A DNA stretch of 64,000 nucleotides. Source: Sequoia sempervirens. Its lineage: Eukaryota; Streptophyta; Pinopsida; Cupressales; Cupressaceae. The notes under the pieces were generated by a model that made no database searches, had not been told where the DNA came from, and saw nothing but the letters and a program-made list of their open reading frames with translations. Below, piece after piece: positions 34,921 to 47,708 of the stretch. The stretch lies in assembly GCA_007258455.2 (NCBI GenBank), contig VDFB02254942.1, forward strand, positions 62,001 through 126,000, read 5' to 3'. How positions within the stretch are numbered: the stretch's first letter is position 1; every line of letters starts with the position of its first letter. The position numbers and the translations under genes are program-made.

Positions 34921-36962
34921 TATACGTAAGTTGCATAAGTTGTGAAGTATGGGAATTAATATTACATTGAAGTGCTATCTCAAATTTGTCAACTTATGAT
35001 GTCGAGTAAACTTTTGTGGATAATGAGGGAATGATAGCATGATAGACATGTCATCATTGATAGGTTGGACCATGTTGATAATCTATACTTGATTGATTAC
35101 TCATATCTCCTTGGAAGAAGAAAGAGTCTTTTCCCTAGGGTTAGGGTGTATACTTAATTGATATATGAATATTCAACAATAGGGTTGAAAAACGTATTTT
35201 TTGGTTATGCTATTTTCTTATTTTCTGATTAAGAGTCTATTCTTATTCACGAAATTCTAGAAGAGGACTCACATACCGGCAACCCAAAGCCGTATTGAGA
35301 AGAGGACTTGTAGGTGCAGAAGCACAAACTCCTCTCAGGCTAATGTCCTCCAAGATTATATACAAATGTGGTGAACATTGTAAACATGTGAATATTTGAG
35401 TCACATTGAATATAGAGTTTTTAAGATTGCTTATGATCACTTGATTGTTGATTATACTCCCGAATGGAGTTGTTTATTGTTGAGATTTATATCACTTTTT
35501 GAATTGAAGTCATTTATAGTTGAGATCATACTTTTGAATTGAAGTCATTTATTGTTGAGATCATACTTTTGAAATGAAGATAGTTAATGTCGTGACTATA
35601 CTTTTTGAAATGGAGTCATTTAATGTTGTGACGTTATGATTACCGTATGGCTAATTTGGTTATTCCTAGGGTTAGGATAATCCATGGGAAAGGGAGTAAC
35701 CTAGTTAGTTAGTTTATTATGTCATCGCCTTTTTAAATGGAATGTGTGTTATGATTGTAAAGAGTATGAATGGTAAAATACCAAATTCGAGCTAAGGGTG
35801 GGTGAACATACAACCTCCACTGGAAGTACTGGGTGATGAATTCTTTAGCCAAAGTAGTGTAAGTAGCCATTGTTTACACTGTCGGTTCACTGTGATCTAG
35901 GATCGCATACTAGGCAAGGAAGTCACACATGTAGGTTGTAGCCAATGTATGGTAGCTCTAGATATGTAGGAAACAACACTATGCTCAGGAAGGCCAGTAT
36001 TATGAGGTTACTGAACCAATCTCTTTGTCGGATGGGAATAAATTGTATTGCGGCAAAGTGAAAATAATTTCATTGACCATTGGGTAATTGGTAACAATAT
36101 TTCATTTACTCATCTCTATGGATTTGAGTTTGTTTTGCAATATCATTTCCTATTTATGTTCACTTTGGTAAAGACTAACAAGAGTATCAAATGTCTCCTT
36201 GATTGCTTTCTTTTTTGCCTAAATAATCTTTTACCACATCCATAATTATCCACATGGCCTTTATCAAACATCTCCTTGGTTGTTTTCTTCACATGAGCTA
36301 CCAACTGCAGTGCAAATCTCTAACCACATTCCATGTTCCATTCTGCAATTTTTAATCATATGGTAAGCTTTGAATGCTAGTGCATATCAATCTTTGATAT
36401 TGAGAGCTTTTATGAATGTCTTGGTTCACTTCTCTATTGTTACTTATAATTGATAAAGATGTTGCCTTTCCTCTTAGTATAATTCTGTTGTTGCATGTAG
36501 AGGTTGTTCACTTGTAGAAGAAGCTCTTTCATATACAGCAGCCCTGCTCTTTGTTGAATTTAATTTGATCATTTAAAATGCAGGGTGAAGACATCACATT
36601 GATAAATTAAGTTTAAAAATCAAATATTGGGACACCAGAATATGGTAAAAATATCGATATATGTAAATTATGGAAAGAATGCATAGAAAATATAGCCAGC
36701 ACATATATATTTATATATAATGATGTAAAAAATATATAAAATGGTGTAAATAGTTCCAACCAAATTTGCATGTTTTGATGTTAATATTCAATATGATTAA
36801 AGTTTCGATAAATTCATATTTGCAAGGAATAATGTATGTCTTTCCTTGCTGCAGTTAATGGTTTGGATCATAGTACCAATATTGGGCAGATTAAAACTTA
36901 AAAATATGAACAACAATTGTTTGGTTGGAGAAAATTGGGGAGTACTTTGTGACAGTGTGAAT
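34921..36962. other. Non-coding intronic or intergenic sequence
   Basis: No gene supported. A four-unit tandem repeat lies at 35466-35632 and GGGTTAGGGTGT-type text near 35137. Some segments (35740-36030) look like old LTR sequence. Confidence 0.5.
35466..35632. repeat. Tandem repeat, about 40 bp by four
   Basis: Units of the form GAA(T/A)TGAAGTCATTTAT followed by GTTGAGATCATACTTTT, progressively degenerate. Non-coding. Confidence 0.75.
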
Positions 36963-37199
36963 AGAGCTGGGTGGTGGGCAGACATCAAACTGTTACAACA
37001 TCCCAAGGAGTGGCTATTTAAGTTTCACCAGCATTAACATTTGAAGCAAAAATGTAGCCTACACAATGGGCTATATTTAAAGTCTAAAGAGAGCTGGGTG
37101 GTGAGCAGGCATCAAACTTTTACAACTTCCCAAGGAGTGGCTATTTAAATTTCACCAGCATTGTCATTTGAAGCGAAAATGTAGCCTACACAATGGGCA
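36963..37199. repeat. Tandem duplication of 126 bp upstream of the NFXL2 exons
   Basis: Unit 1 begins AGAGCTGGGTGGTG at 36963 and unit 2 at 37089. Both contain CCCAAGGAGTGGCTATTTAA and TGTAGCCTACACAATGGGC. The second unit is slightly shorter. A short frame in the first unit is not conserved in the second. Confidence 0.8.
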
Positions 37200-37715
37200 T
37201 GAAATTGGGAGTATGGTCAAACATAAAACTAAGTTCTAATGGATGTCTAACGTACCTTCAAACTATATTCCACTGCTCCTTGTATTTGGTCTAGTACCAT
37301 TGCTACTGGCCTTAATAGATTCAAAAGGCATATGAGATACTGATATTCTGATAATGCGCAGTACAGTCATGCGATGTATCTTGACTAGGAGGATCAGGCC
37401 CTTAGTCCAAAGTTACACCTTGGTCGAGTAGGAATAACTTGTTTTAAAGAAACTTCATCTTATGAGTTAAATGTTGTAACAACATTATGTGGATATGCTT
37501 TCTATTGTCATTTTGAAGTACTTGCTTTTATTTTTTCACAGTTCAAAAGACCATTTATAGATGGCGATTTTATATCTATGCATTATAAATAAGAAATTTC
37601 TTATTGCAAAATAAAATATAAAGAGATGGGATCCAAATTACTCAAGAAGTTTTTATAGATTTTATGTATGCTTTTACTTTTCATATTCCTTTCTGAATGA
37701 AATGTATTTTACCAG

Positions 37716-37801
37716 CCACATAGGTGTCACTATGGAGCTTGCCCACCATGTGGATTAGTTTGTGATGAGGACCTTCCTTGTGGTCATAAATGCAAAGAAA
37801 G
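37716..37801 (+). CDS. NFXL2: NFXL2 exon a
   Basis: 86 nt preceded by TTTTACCAG and followed by GTTTGTT. It encodes PHRCHYGACPPCG then CDEDLPCGHKCKE, a complete NF-X1 finger. It ends two bases into an Arg codon finished by the next exon. Confidence 0.88.
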
Positions 37802-40362
37802 GTTTGTTCCATCAAAATATATTATATCAAATCATTTAGGACATTACTTATCACTATAACCCAGCTTTTTCACATGAATTATGAATCTTTTCACTTTTGT
37901 CTCTGGGTTAATTTGTATTTATTGGAATTGTAGGTGCCATGGTCCTCGTCCACCTCAAAATCAAGAATTCACATTGAAACCAAAGAAAAGGAAAAGTGTT
38001 CAAGAAAGTAACGAAGGCCTTGGAGTTCCTTGCCCACCTTGTCAAGAATTGGTTGTGAGACAGTGTGTTGGTGGACATATAGGAGGAGAACGCAAGGTAA
38101 GTTGTTGGAGTTTCATTTATGTTTCTTTTCAAGTTCGTGGTTACCTAGTTGGTGTGTAGGTTTCTATATCTAAATTGCTGAAATTGTTATGTTTTACCTG
38201 TAGATGGTCTGTTCTCAGAGCTCAGCATTTGGATGTGGCAATTACTGTGATAATCTTCTCCCATGTGGAAATCATCATTGTAAAAAACCTTGTCATAAGA
38301 TCAGTCTAGCCCAGATTGGACATGCTAATGTCTTCCAATTTAATGATAGGGATGTTGGGCAGACAGATGAGGAAAATGAAGCTTCTTCAAGTGCAGGATA
38401 CAAGGAGTTGCTAGATTCATGTGATGAGTGTGAATTGCCATGTCAAAAGGTAGGAAATTTGAAGTTTATTATGGTTAGATGGTTGCAAGTATTTGCTTCT
38501 ATTTATCTTGTTGCCTAATCCAAGGCATTCTTGAGTTCAACTATTAATGGTTCTCTTCACATTCATCAATGTTTTGGTTATAACTCGCTTCTTGAGTTCA
38601 ACAAGATATTAGTAAATACTAAAATTTAAAATATTTTTACTAGGTAAGATATCTTTAGTCTATGCACTCCTTGCTTCTATTGAAAATGACTCAATTTATG
38701 GATTTGCCTCATGCAGAAACGGTTTCTTGTTTGTCCACATCCATGTCCACAGTTATGCCATCCTGGATATTGTCAACCATGCAAAGTCCTCATAAAACGA
38801 GCTTGCTACTGTGGTACATTGACACGTGTCTTTGAATGCAGTGAATTTAATATCCTGTCTGAAGAAGAACAACGGAAAGTTCGTCCCTGTGGAGGTCCTT
38901 GTCACAGGTTTTGTGCTTATAGATACTATCTGAATTCACATTGGTCTCACAAATGATAACTACTTATGCTCAAATGTGTCTTCTTGCCAATAAGGATACA
39001 ATTTTACATAGAATAATTAATAAATATTAGAAAGCCATTAGAATACTATGTTTAAAGCTGTATTGCTGTGGAGCTAACCCCACTACAAATTTGGTTTGTT
39101 ATTGAAATTTGATACAGTATAGTTCACAAATTCAGAGCTTATTTGGGCTCAATAGACCCCAAATTTAAAACCTTGGTTAAAGCTTGGGAAAGATTTTGCA
39201 AAGCTCAGTAACTTAAAAGTTAGCTAGCTAAAACAAATGGGAGTTTTTCAGTTGACAATCACATTTTAGGGCATATTTGATTATACAGGCATTTTTAGGG
39301 CATGGTTTTAACTTTTAAGTATAAATATGCTTTTTCGACTCTACAGTTTTGTTTTAGGGCACATTTTCAGTATACAGTTGCTTTTCTACTCTATAGTTGT
39401 GTTTTAGGGCATGTTTTTCACATATAGGTGTTTTTGAGGCTTGCTTTTTTCAGTTGATTGCTTATACTCTTTTCTCTTGGACAGCATGCCAACTGTTTGT
39501 AAAGTCATAAAAGGGCATTTTTGTGGTTCAAAAAATTATAAGAAAAGATGTAAGATAAGTTGCCATGCCTTTATGTTGTTTCTTTGAATGGTGAGTTGAA
39601 GATGTGAGTGCCATACGAGTTACTGGGTAAGGACAATAATGGCTTGATTCATGTTGGCTTTCTAGTGCTTTTTTTGGGACAGTACTTGTCCTTATAGTTT
39701 TTTCTTCATTAGTTCTGCACTATTTGCTTTATTTGTATAGGCATATCGGGAGATACCTTTAGTAACTGAGGATACTAATGTGGAGATTGGCATTTGCTAA
39801 CTGTCACCTTTATGTTTGTCATATGAAGATAGTGTTTGTAATAGAATAAAGGAACCCTTCCCAATCAAGAAGAGTTATCTTGGATTCTTGATTCTCTATG
39901 CTTGCATTAAACACTTGCCATTTTGATGACTCGTCCTTGATTTCCTTTATAGTACTTACCATGTTAAATGCACTACCCAGCACAATTGGTCCAACTTACT
40001 TTTCTAATTTCCTTGGACTAGTATTTTCAAAGGGTTTAGAAAATTGTGCTTTGTAAGGATATTCCATATAGAAACTAGGAAGGGGCGATTCTTTAATCAT
40101 CAGAAAAAGATATGTGCAGTTTTAGCATGGTTTTTTCTTCAGTTTGAACTTTTGGATTGTATTATTTCTGTTTCAAGGGTTTTGCATAAGTGGGTTTGTA
40201 GAATATTCTAATTGTTGAAAATTTTCTACCTTCACTTTCTGTGCTGTGCTATGTGACTTATGGATTTTTTGGTCTTTTAGGAAGCTGCCAAATTGCACAC
40301 ATCTCTGCCCTGAGATATGCCATCCAGGCCCTTGTCCATCAGCTCAAACATGCCGAAAAAAG
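37716..40362 (+). CDS. NFXL2: NF-X1-type zinc-finger protein (NFXL2 orthologue), five internal exons
   Basis: Exons at 37716-37801, 37934-38096, 38204-38449, 38717-38907 and 40281-40362, all bounded by AG/GT and joined in compatible phases (2, 0, 0, 2, 0) into one open frame of 256 codons. The protein shows NF-X1 fingers, for example CHYGACPPCG, LPCGHKC, CPHPCPQLCHPGYCQPC and CTHLCPEICHPGPCPSAQTC, and the linker RCHGPRPPQNQEF, which matches the C-terminal half of plant NFXL2. In Arabidopsis NFXL2 is a nuclear regulator acting with NFXL1 in stress, hormone and clock responses. The N-terminal RING-like part and earlier fingers are not in the window, nor is the final exon after 40362, so neighbouring introns are very long or the locus is broken. 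Intact frame and splice sites argue for a functional gene. Confidence 0.88.
37934..38096 (+). CDS. NFXL2: NFXL2 exon b
   Basis: 163 nt, acceptor GGAATTGTAG, donor GTAAGTTG. It encodes CHGPRPPQNQEF, a Lys-rich stretch, then CPPCQELVVRQCVGGH. A frame that reads through both borders exists but is only this exon plus intron. Confidence 0.88.
38204..38449 (+). CDS. NFXL2: NFXL2 exon c
   Basis: 246 nt (82 codons), acceptor TTTTACCTGTAG, donor GTAGGAAA. It encodes CSQSSAFGCGNYCDNLLPCG, then HHCKKPCH, an acidic Ser-rich insert and CDECELPCQK. Confidence 0.88.
38717..38907 (+). CDS. NFXL2: NFXL2 exon d
   Basis: 191 nt, acceptor CCTCATGCAG, donor GTTTTGTG. It encodes CPHPCPQLCHPGYCQPC, then ACYCG and CGGPCHR, with the Arg codon completed in exon e. 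Confidence 0.88.
38908..40280 (+). other. NFXL2: NFXL2 intron of 1.37 kb
   Basis: Non-coding, AT-rich. A motif TTTTAGGGCATGTTTT or TTTTAGGGCACATTTT recurs at about 39265-39415 three to four times with roughly 60 bp spacing. No transposon ends recognised. Confidence 0.7.
40281..40362 (+). CDS. NFXL2: NFXL2 exon e
   Basis: 82 nt, acceptor GGTCTTTTAG, donor GTGAGCTT. It encodes KLPNCTHLCPEICHPGPCPS then CRKK. It joins exon d across a 1.37 kb intron in the right phase. The following exon of the gene is not found up to 64000. Confidence 0.87.
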
Positions 40363-42156
40363 GTGAGCTTTTGTTGCTGAATAATCTATTTTTTAAGGTT
40401 TATTACAATCTGAATATGTTCCCTCTGACTTGATATCTATTAGCTATGTGATAATGTTTACATGCAAACTGTAAACATGTATAGGGTCTGAAGTACTCTT
40501 TAGAGCTTATATGGAGGATATAAACAGATACAAATGGCAGAAATATAACAGAATACAACAGTATGCAGAATATGCAAAGAACAGATAAGCATTGCAATAG
40601 AACGATGATGATTTGACATAAAAAAAAAAGTGAATACAAATATGAGTCCAAAGGTGATAATCAAAGGTCACAAATCTGATGGTATCTTTTCATTTACCAA
40701 AATATAATTAGTTATGTCTTGAGACAGCTTAACATAAATGGGTTACTTGGTAACACTAATCTATCCTATTACCTGTTATGTTGTCTACACCATGCAACCC
40801 AAAATTTTTAGCCAGATTCCTGAATATTTGATTCTTGTGGGTCAGGGAATATTTGCTTTCTTCAGCATGCCCTAGATAGGGCTGTGCAACTTGTTGTACT
40901 GCCACAACCATCTTATGAGATATACTCAAAACCTCATTATAGTGGTCTGTTAGGGATTCTGCATCATGGAGGTCTGTAAGATGAAGGGAATCATTTGTAT
41001 CCCTTTGTTATGCTAACATTGTTATTATTTTGAGTTCGAATTTTTGAAATATCACATCTTGCTGCACAATGATTTTTTGATTCTGCCTCTGCAATTTCTG
41101 CATCTACTAACATGTGTTTGATCTGGTCCTATTATCTAATTTAGTCTCAAGTTTGGAATTGATTGCATCCTCTGCTTTCGTCTCTGGAATCCTATATGAC
41201 CACGATACCTCATTCATATGGTGATACTAATTGGCTCCTTGGAACAATGAGTAACTGTCCTGATATGGATCATTAGTGGTGTCATCTTTTGCTGCAGTTA
41301 GTGCAATCATAATGGTACGTTGAATCTTTTTAGCAACAAGATGTGTCATGACATCCATTTGTTTTGCCCATACCTCCTGCCTGATTTTCTGTTAATTAAT
41401 AGTTTGATCCATAAAATTCCTTGATTTATCCACCTCTATTTGTTGACTGATTTTGCCTTTGTTCGACTGCAAATTGAAAACATTGCTGAATCTATCATCT
41501 AGTTACTAGTTGTTGCAAGGACTTATTTTCCATAGGTGATCCTCAGATTTAGTCATAATTGAACCATACTTCCTCCAATAGTGGTTTTTTACGTGCTGAT
41601 TAAATAATGTCATTGTCCACTTCTATTCCTACTTTTGTGTCATCTAGTTCTTCCTCTACATCTTACGATGGTCCTTCTATCTCTATATCAGCTCTCAACA
41701 TAGCCACATTTTCAACATAGTGTTTCCTCTTGGAATTTATAATGTGCTTTGGAAGTGCAATTGGTTTGACGTCTTTGAACATGTCAGAGTGCATTAGGCT
41801 AAAGGACTCACCCATAGCTAATCTTGTTGAGTTCTCTAAGCTTGACTTGCTGCAACTCATGACTTTTTCTCGCAGGTGAGTAACTTGCCACAAACTTGCA
41901 ATGTTCAAGTTCTGCATGAGCTCTAGCAAGTTTAGAGTGCATATTCAGTCAAGATTTGCATGCAGACCTGCGAGTTTCAAGCACAAACTTGCTTATATGG
42001 AGAAAATGGTAGCAGGGGTTTTAAAATCCATTTAATTTTTTTTTTTTTTTCTCCTCATTTTCTGTCTTCAGGAATTGCAAACTGAGTAGAGCAGAGTGTT
42101 TTTTAAGTGATTGGAGTCCTGATTAGAAGATTGAATCAATTCTTGAAGTGCATTGG
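40363..42156. other. Start of the long NFXL2 intron
   Basis: AT-rich sequence downstream of exon e. No further NFXL2 exon was recognised. It contains a degenerate minus-strand coding remnant (listed separately). Confidence 0.55.
40750..41929 (-). pseudogene. Degenerate minus-strand coding remnant, family unknown
   Basis: An 88-codon frame (41663-41929) beginning MLELMQNLNIASLWQV continues in the same frame, through several stops, into protein-like text such as DVEEELDDTK and KPLLEEVWFNYD. Amino-acid composition is normal and charged, unlike the low-complexity frames elsewhere in the window. I do not recognise the family. It could be a retrocopy or an old transposon gene inserted in the intron. 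The extent beyond 41663 is by eye and uncertain. Confidence 0.3.
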
Positions 42157-44078
42157 TGTAATATCCCCATTTTGGCCGTACGCTCTTCATTTGGATTTAG
42201 CCTATTTCCAAGAATCCGTAGGTTACTCAGTTGTGCAAAATTAGGGTTTCCTCTTTCAGATATTGCTCAGTTGGCGTTCAGAGGATGTTGTGCAAACTTA
42301 CTATTTATAGCAGTTTTCTATTTTTAGCAAGTCTATCATTTGGCAGTATCTATCTAGCAACAGTTCAATCCTTGGCAGTTCAGTGTTCAGTTTGGCTTTC
42401 TGTGTTTTGATGTGAACTTACTATTTATAGCAGTTGGCTATTTTTAGTAAGTCTAATTTTGGCAGTGGCATCATCAGCAGTTCAGCTCAAGTCATCTTGC
42501 TATCCATCAGTTTCAGTATTGGCATTGGTTTTGGTTATCTCCATGGACTGAGTTTTTATACTTCGCCAATTTCATGTTTTTCAGTTGTACCCCACGCCTA
42601 GGCTTAATAACTTCATGTTGTTTTAAAGAGGGGTCATTAAGGGGTCATGTTGAGCATTTAATGATTTAAATAAATGCTTTATTGTTGCAATTTGGAAATG
42701 GACGCCTAAAAGGAAAGTTGAATAATGTTTTATTATTTCAAAAAGTAAATGCTTGAAGGTGGCGTCCCTCTTGGAAGTTGAAGTGATTCGACTTCTTGGA
42801 ATTTGAAGTGTTTCATTTGCCAATTGAAACTTATATATTGCTGCTGTTTGAAGAGCTGATTATCTTTGGAAAATTATAACGAAATGCTGCTAGTTTGAAT
42901 CCAGAACCCGGCTAAGGGAAAGCTTAGCAATTTGTCTCCATTCTTCGGGCCTGAAACTATGGTTCCCTAGATGGTGGATTGAGAGTGTGCTTCATTCAGA
43001 AGTGCACATTGAGCTTCATTGTTGGATAATTTGAAGTATTTTTCAGTTTTTGAGCTTGCTGGTTCATTCATGGCTGAAGGCGATTCTCATTAACAGCTCT
43101 TTGTACGATTTTAATGTGCTTCTGGGTATTGAAGATATGGATTCCTAGCATAGGGGCGCCCCTTCCCATAGAAGATCAGAATTTATTTCAAAGTATTTAT
43201 TTTTATCTTGCCAAAATCGCACCAGCAAGGAGGCCGTACCATTTCAAGAGGTATTGGACTTCGTGCAAAAATAAATGGCTGAGTTTTGATGCAATTTCAA
43301 TGTAGCAATTTTGGCGCCAACCTTCACGGGAGCTTCAACAATTTATTTCATTCAATTTGGAGGTATATTGAAGAAGTTATAAGCATTTTATTAGTTTACA
43401 GTTGCTGGTTGAACAATTTCAGTTTGCTGGTTTTTAAAATCAGATTGCTATTAGTTCAGTTTTTGGCTTCAATTTCAGTCTTCAAGAGGTTTAGAACTTG
43501 AAAGAATCATCCTTTATATATTTGCAATCATTCTATCATTGTAACACTCGTAATTTGCAGTTTTTCTTTAATTGTAAGGTTGTGAATTAGTAGTACTAAT
43601 CCAACCATTTTATTACTGCATTTACTTGTGACTAATTGATGCAAATATTATAACCCTTGGATGGTTTACCGCCAGTGTGGAGTAATCTGATTTGTAATTT
43701 CATTTACCACCCACAGTTAAGTGGAGAATTCCCACTCTCAAGTGGATGCCCGCCGTAGCGGATGAATTAGTTGAATTGTTTGTAGTATTCCTCCCACTGT
43801 TTAAGTGGTTGAGCGGAAATCTTTATGGCTGGTTCACCGCCTAAGTTCTTTCAGTTTTGTAATACTTACTCCGCCATATGTTAGCACCTCGCCTTCAAAG
43901 GGATCTTGTGTGCACATTCTTGGCGTTGAGTTTATTTTGTACTTTCAGTTGTAATCATCCTATAGTTGTTGAGTTATTAGATCCTAGGGATCCTTTGACC
44001 ATATGCTAACCTTAACGGGTGCATGTGCATTGTAATTGATATTGAAAATCAAGAGAAAAAATTAAGGGGCATATTTCA
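42157..44078 (+). mobile_element. Solo LTR, LTR2 family (plus copy)
   Basis: 1,922 bp from TGTAATATCCCC to ATATTTCA, with ATTGG on both sides (42152-42156, 44079-44083). The reverse-oriented relative at 56212-58148 has matching ends and length (1,937 bp), and both carry GCTAACCTTAACGGGTGC near the 3' end. Motifs of the TTACTATTTATAGCAG type lie near 42298 and 42418. No internal region is attached. Confidence 0.85.
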
Positions 44079-44167
44079 ATTGGTCAATGTATTCCCATTA
44101 TTTTTTTTCCTTTTTTTTATGAAAATTTTAAATGCTGAAGCTGTGGAATGAGAACCCTGCTGTTATG

Positions 44168-44531
44168 TGTAATGTCCCGAATGTTAACTAAGTACTGTCG
44201 ATATGATTTTTGGATAGTGTTTATTAACACTTAAAAATTAAATAAATAAATCAATAGTTAATAAAATAAATCTTTTACTGGCCGACCTGTCTAAAAGGCG
44301 CCTATTTTGAAATTTGAATTTGAATTTCATTCTATTCTCAATTGGGCGCGTTCAATTTAGAACTCCCATTTTCATCTAGTGGACTTACTATGGAGTGGCA
44401 CCTTTGCAAGCTTTTAAGGGGTTCAAATCTCTCATTGGAGGCATCACGAAAATTGGGGTTTTTGCCTGTCTGGAGTTTGAGAGCGTAGCTGCTCAACTCA
44501 GTCGCTCAGGGTGCATAGTCTCCTCTGGGTC
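44168..44531 (+). repeat. LTR-like fragment upstream of the hAT element
   Basis: It begins TGTAATGTCCCGAATG, the same opening style as the other gypsy LTRs here. It may continue after the hAT insertion to about 53643, where TTGGCAGCGGTTGAAG could be a primer-binding region. No target duplication was shown. Confidence 0.35.
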
Positions 44532-47500
44532 CTTTTTTGTATAGTTCAAAAACTCGGACTCGACAATAACTCGAAACTTGGACTCGACAATTACTCGGTA
44601 GACCCAAAAATTTTGAAAACTCGGGACTCGGCAAAAACTCGGGGAAAAACTCGGCAATAACTCAGCAAATTTATCGAACATTTGAAAATACAATTTTTAA
44701 AAAAATATTCTTCCAAAACACACATATAAACTGAATTTGTAGAACATATTACTGATTTCATCATATATAAATCGAAATTAGAGTTTAATACATATCAATC
44801 ATCAATGTATCGAGTTATCAACTGATTTCATCACATATAAACCAAAATTAGAGTTTAATACATATCAATCATCATCATAGACCAAAAAACAAGTTCAACT
44901 TCTGAATACATATCAAGTTTTGGTATCAATAAAAATTATATATCATAAATTTCCTCTACGACTGAAACTCAAAAGCTTTTGTAGCTGTTGTGTGGGTGGT
45001 GCTGAAGTAGATGGTATAGATGCAGTGTCCTCAATAGGAGCCTCAACAGGTGCCCCAACAAGTGCCTCATCTATAGGGATATGATCAAGCTATGTGTGTG
45101 AAGAAACTGCCTCTGCTGGTTGACCAAGCTCGCCTTCTTCCTCATCATATGCTGCCACCTCTGCTTCCCATTCTGCTACCTCTGCCTCCCTATCCATCTC
45201 AACAAATTCATCATCACTCATCCATGGTTCGACATCGACCTCATCAGGCTCAGCAATCCAATCTGAGAATGGATCAATGTCATCAAGGTCAAGTGCTTCA
45301 TGTGAACTCAGCCTTTGTACCTTCTTCTCATGCAACTGAAGGTTGTATCGCATATAAACAAGGTCATTCAAGCGCTTTTGAGTCAACCGATTGCGCTTCT
45401 TTGTGTGAATGGCCTCAAAGACACTCCAGTTGCGCTCACAACTAGATGCATTACAAGGCTGAGATAAAATACGAATGACAACCTTTCGAAGATTAGGCAT
45501 TGTGGCACCATAATCTTGCCACCACAAATCTGCAAGGATAACAATTGTCATTTATAACTTAGTAAGGATTTAATAAACTTAAACATTAACATAAATAGTA
45601 AAACAATATAAAGCACATGAATTTGTTACCTGGTTGTAGAGTGTCTCTCCTATGAATGCAATCCTTGGAAGAAAACAATGGCCCTTCAGTCTTCTTCTGG
45701 CTTTGTATCTCATCAAGTATGAGATCTTGAAGGATATCATTACTAACCAATCTCTCAATACATGTGTTGTGGCCAATAAGAACCTCTGCATCTTCTTTAA
45801 AAGTAGGAGAGAAATAAAACTTGGGGTTCAAAAAGTAGGCAGCAGCATGAATATGTTGGTGGAGTTGTCGGTTCCACCTCTGATCTATTATGCGCCATAT
45901 GGGTTCATATTTGGTCTTGTTTGACCCATAGAAATGCTAAATTGCCTCTTTGGCCTTATCCATGGCCTCATATAGATACCCCATGGGGCTTTTGTCCCCA
46001 TCCGCCAATCGTAGAACTCTAACCAACGGTTCTGACACCTAAAATATAAAAAAATAAACAAAATCAACAAGTTGTAATACTAGAAAGCAAAACAATAAAT
46101 CATCAATCAAAGTTTGAAAACTTACATTGATGATCTCCTCCATTTGTTTGGCAAATCTATCATAAAAAATGGTCTTCTTGACTTTATCTGCTTTAAAATT
46201 CTTGCAATAAGGACTCTCCAACCATCTTTCACTCACAAACATGTGCTTGAGGTTGGGCAATGTAGCTAAAATACTCTGCAAGGTGAGGAAATTGCTGGCA
46301 AAGCTTGACTCCTGATCGCATGAGATCCTTACCATCAGTGTGCTCTCTCATGAGATTTAAGACCCATGTGTGATTGTAGATGTACTTTGTGATATTCCTT
46401 CCATCTTCAACCACATTCTTCACCCAACTTAGTTTCCCTATGTCCTCAAGGAGCAAGTCAAGACAGTGGGCAGCACAAGGGCTCCAAGATATTGTAGAAT
46501 GCCTTACCATTAGAAGTTTACTGACTGCCACATATGCAGCTGCATTGTCGGTCACAATTTGAATTACTTTTTGAACTCCCACTTCCATCACCACCTCATC
46601 CAACATGTTGCACAAAGTATCTGCATTTTTTGTTTCGTTGGAGGCATCAACTGATTTTAGAAATACCAATTGTCCTGTTGATGTGATTTTCATGACCGCA
46701 CCAACACAAAATAAAGTCGCCAATGGCTACCCTATTCTCTCTTGATCAAAGTATCCAACACGCTAAGATTGCGAGAGAGTTTGTGCGTTCAACTCTAACG
46801 TTCCTTCAGTGCAATAGAATACCCTCAGTTGGCTCGGTCTGTTTTTACTGGTATTTCAAGGGGACTTACACAATTGTTCGGTAGCTGACAGCAGACAACA
46901 GATTAAGGGCTTCACGTGGTTCCAATGATTTGGCAGGTAAGCACAAGTTTCCTAATACTAACCAGAAATGAACTGAATTTAAATGAGTGCAGGGCCTAAG
47001 AAGTTTATGTTCTATCTAAGGACGGGACATGGGATGAATCTCAACAGACTTCAACCAGACTCTGCTCCGCCTCACGTTGGACAACTTACACAAATTCGGT
47101 GCAATCTTCAAGGGAGTGACGAGAGGTTTTCAAATTACAACTCAACATGTAAGTACCATCAGAACGACGCATACAAACACATGAATCACAATCGAAGTTA
47201 AGTTTGCAATGTTTTCCAGTTGACCACACAAGGCAAACTTGCCGTCAACAAGCCACTAGTGGTATGGATCAAAATGAAGCTGCCTTGACTAACACCACAA
47301 ATCCACAGCTAACATCTACTTGCATGAAAATGAAAACTACTCTAAATTAAGTTACTTCTTGAAGTGGAAGGGATGAAGAAACCTTGCTAGCTGATCATAA
47401 CAAAGATGAATTCACCATCAATGAAAGCTTCTTTTTATTATGATAGTTTTTCACAACAATCTCTTACAAAGTTTTCAAAGGAAAACTTTCCTTCTCCTTC

Positions 47501-47708
47501 AAACTATACTATGCTAACAAGCTAAGCTATCCCTCTGCTCTACTCTCTAGTCTGATCTCTAAGCTAATGAGATACAAATGAGGGGGGATGCCCCTGTATA
47601 TAGCTGGCCAAGTCTAACGGACGACTCAGATTACAATCAAATGGATGGCCCAATTTGTGCCACCTCAGCCCTAACCCTAAAAAGAGGAGTGGAGTAATAA
47701 ATGAACAA

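Noticed and set aside
37881..38159. 92-codon frame as a separate gene
   Set aside because: It is NFXL2 exon b (37934-38096) with flanking intron; splice borders and phase explain it better.
46229..46723. 164-codon frame as an intact start of the hAT transposase
   Set aside because: Its first codons come from the inserted LTR; the true upstream part lies beyond 51411.
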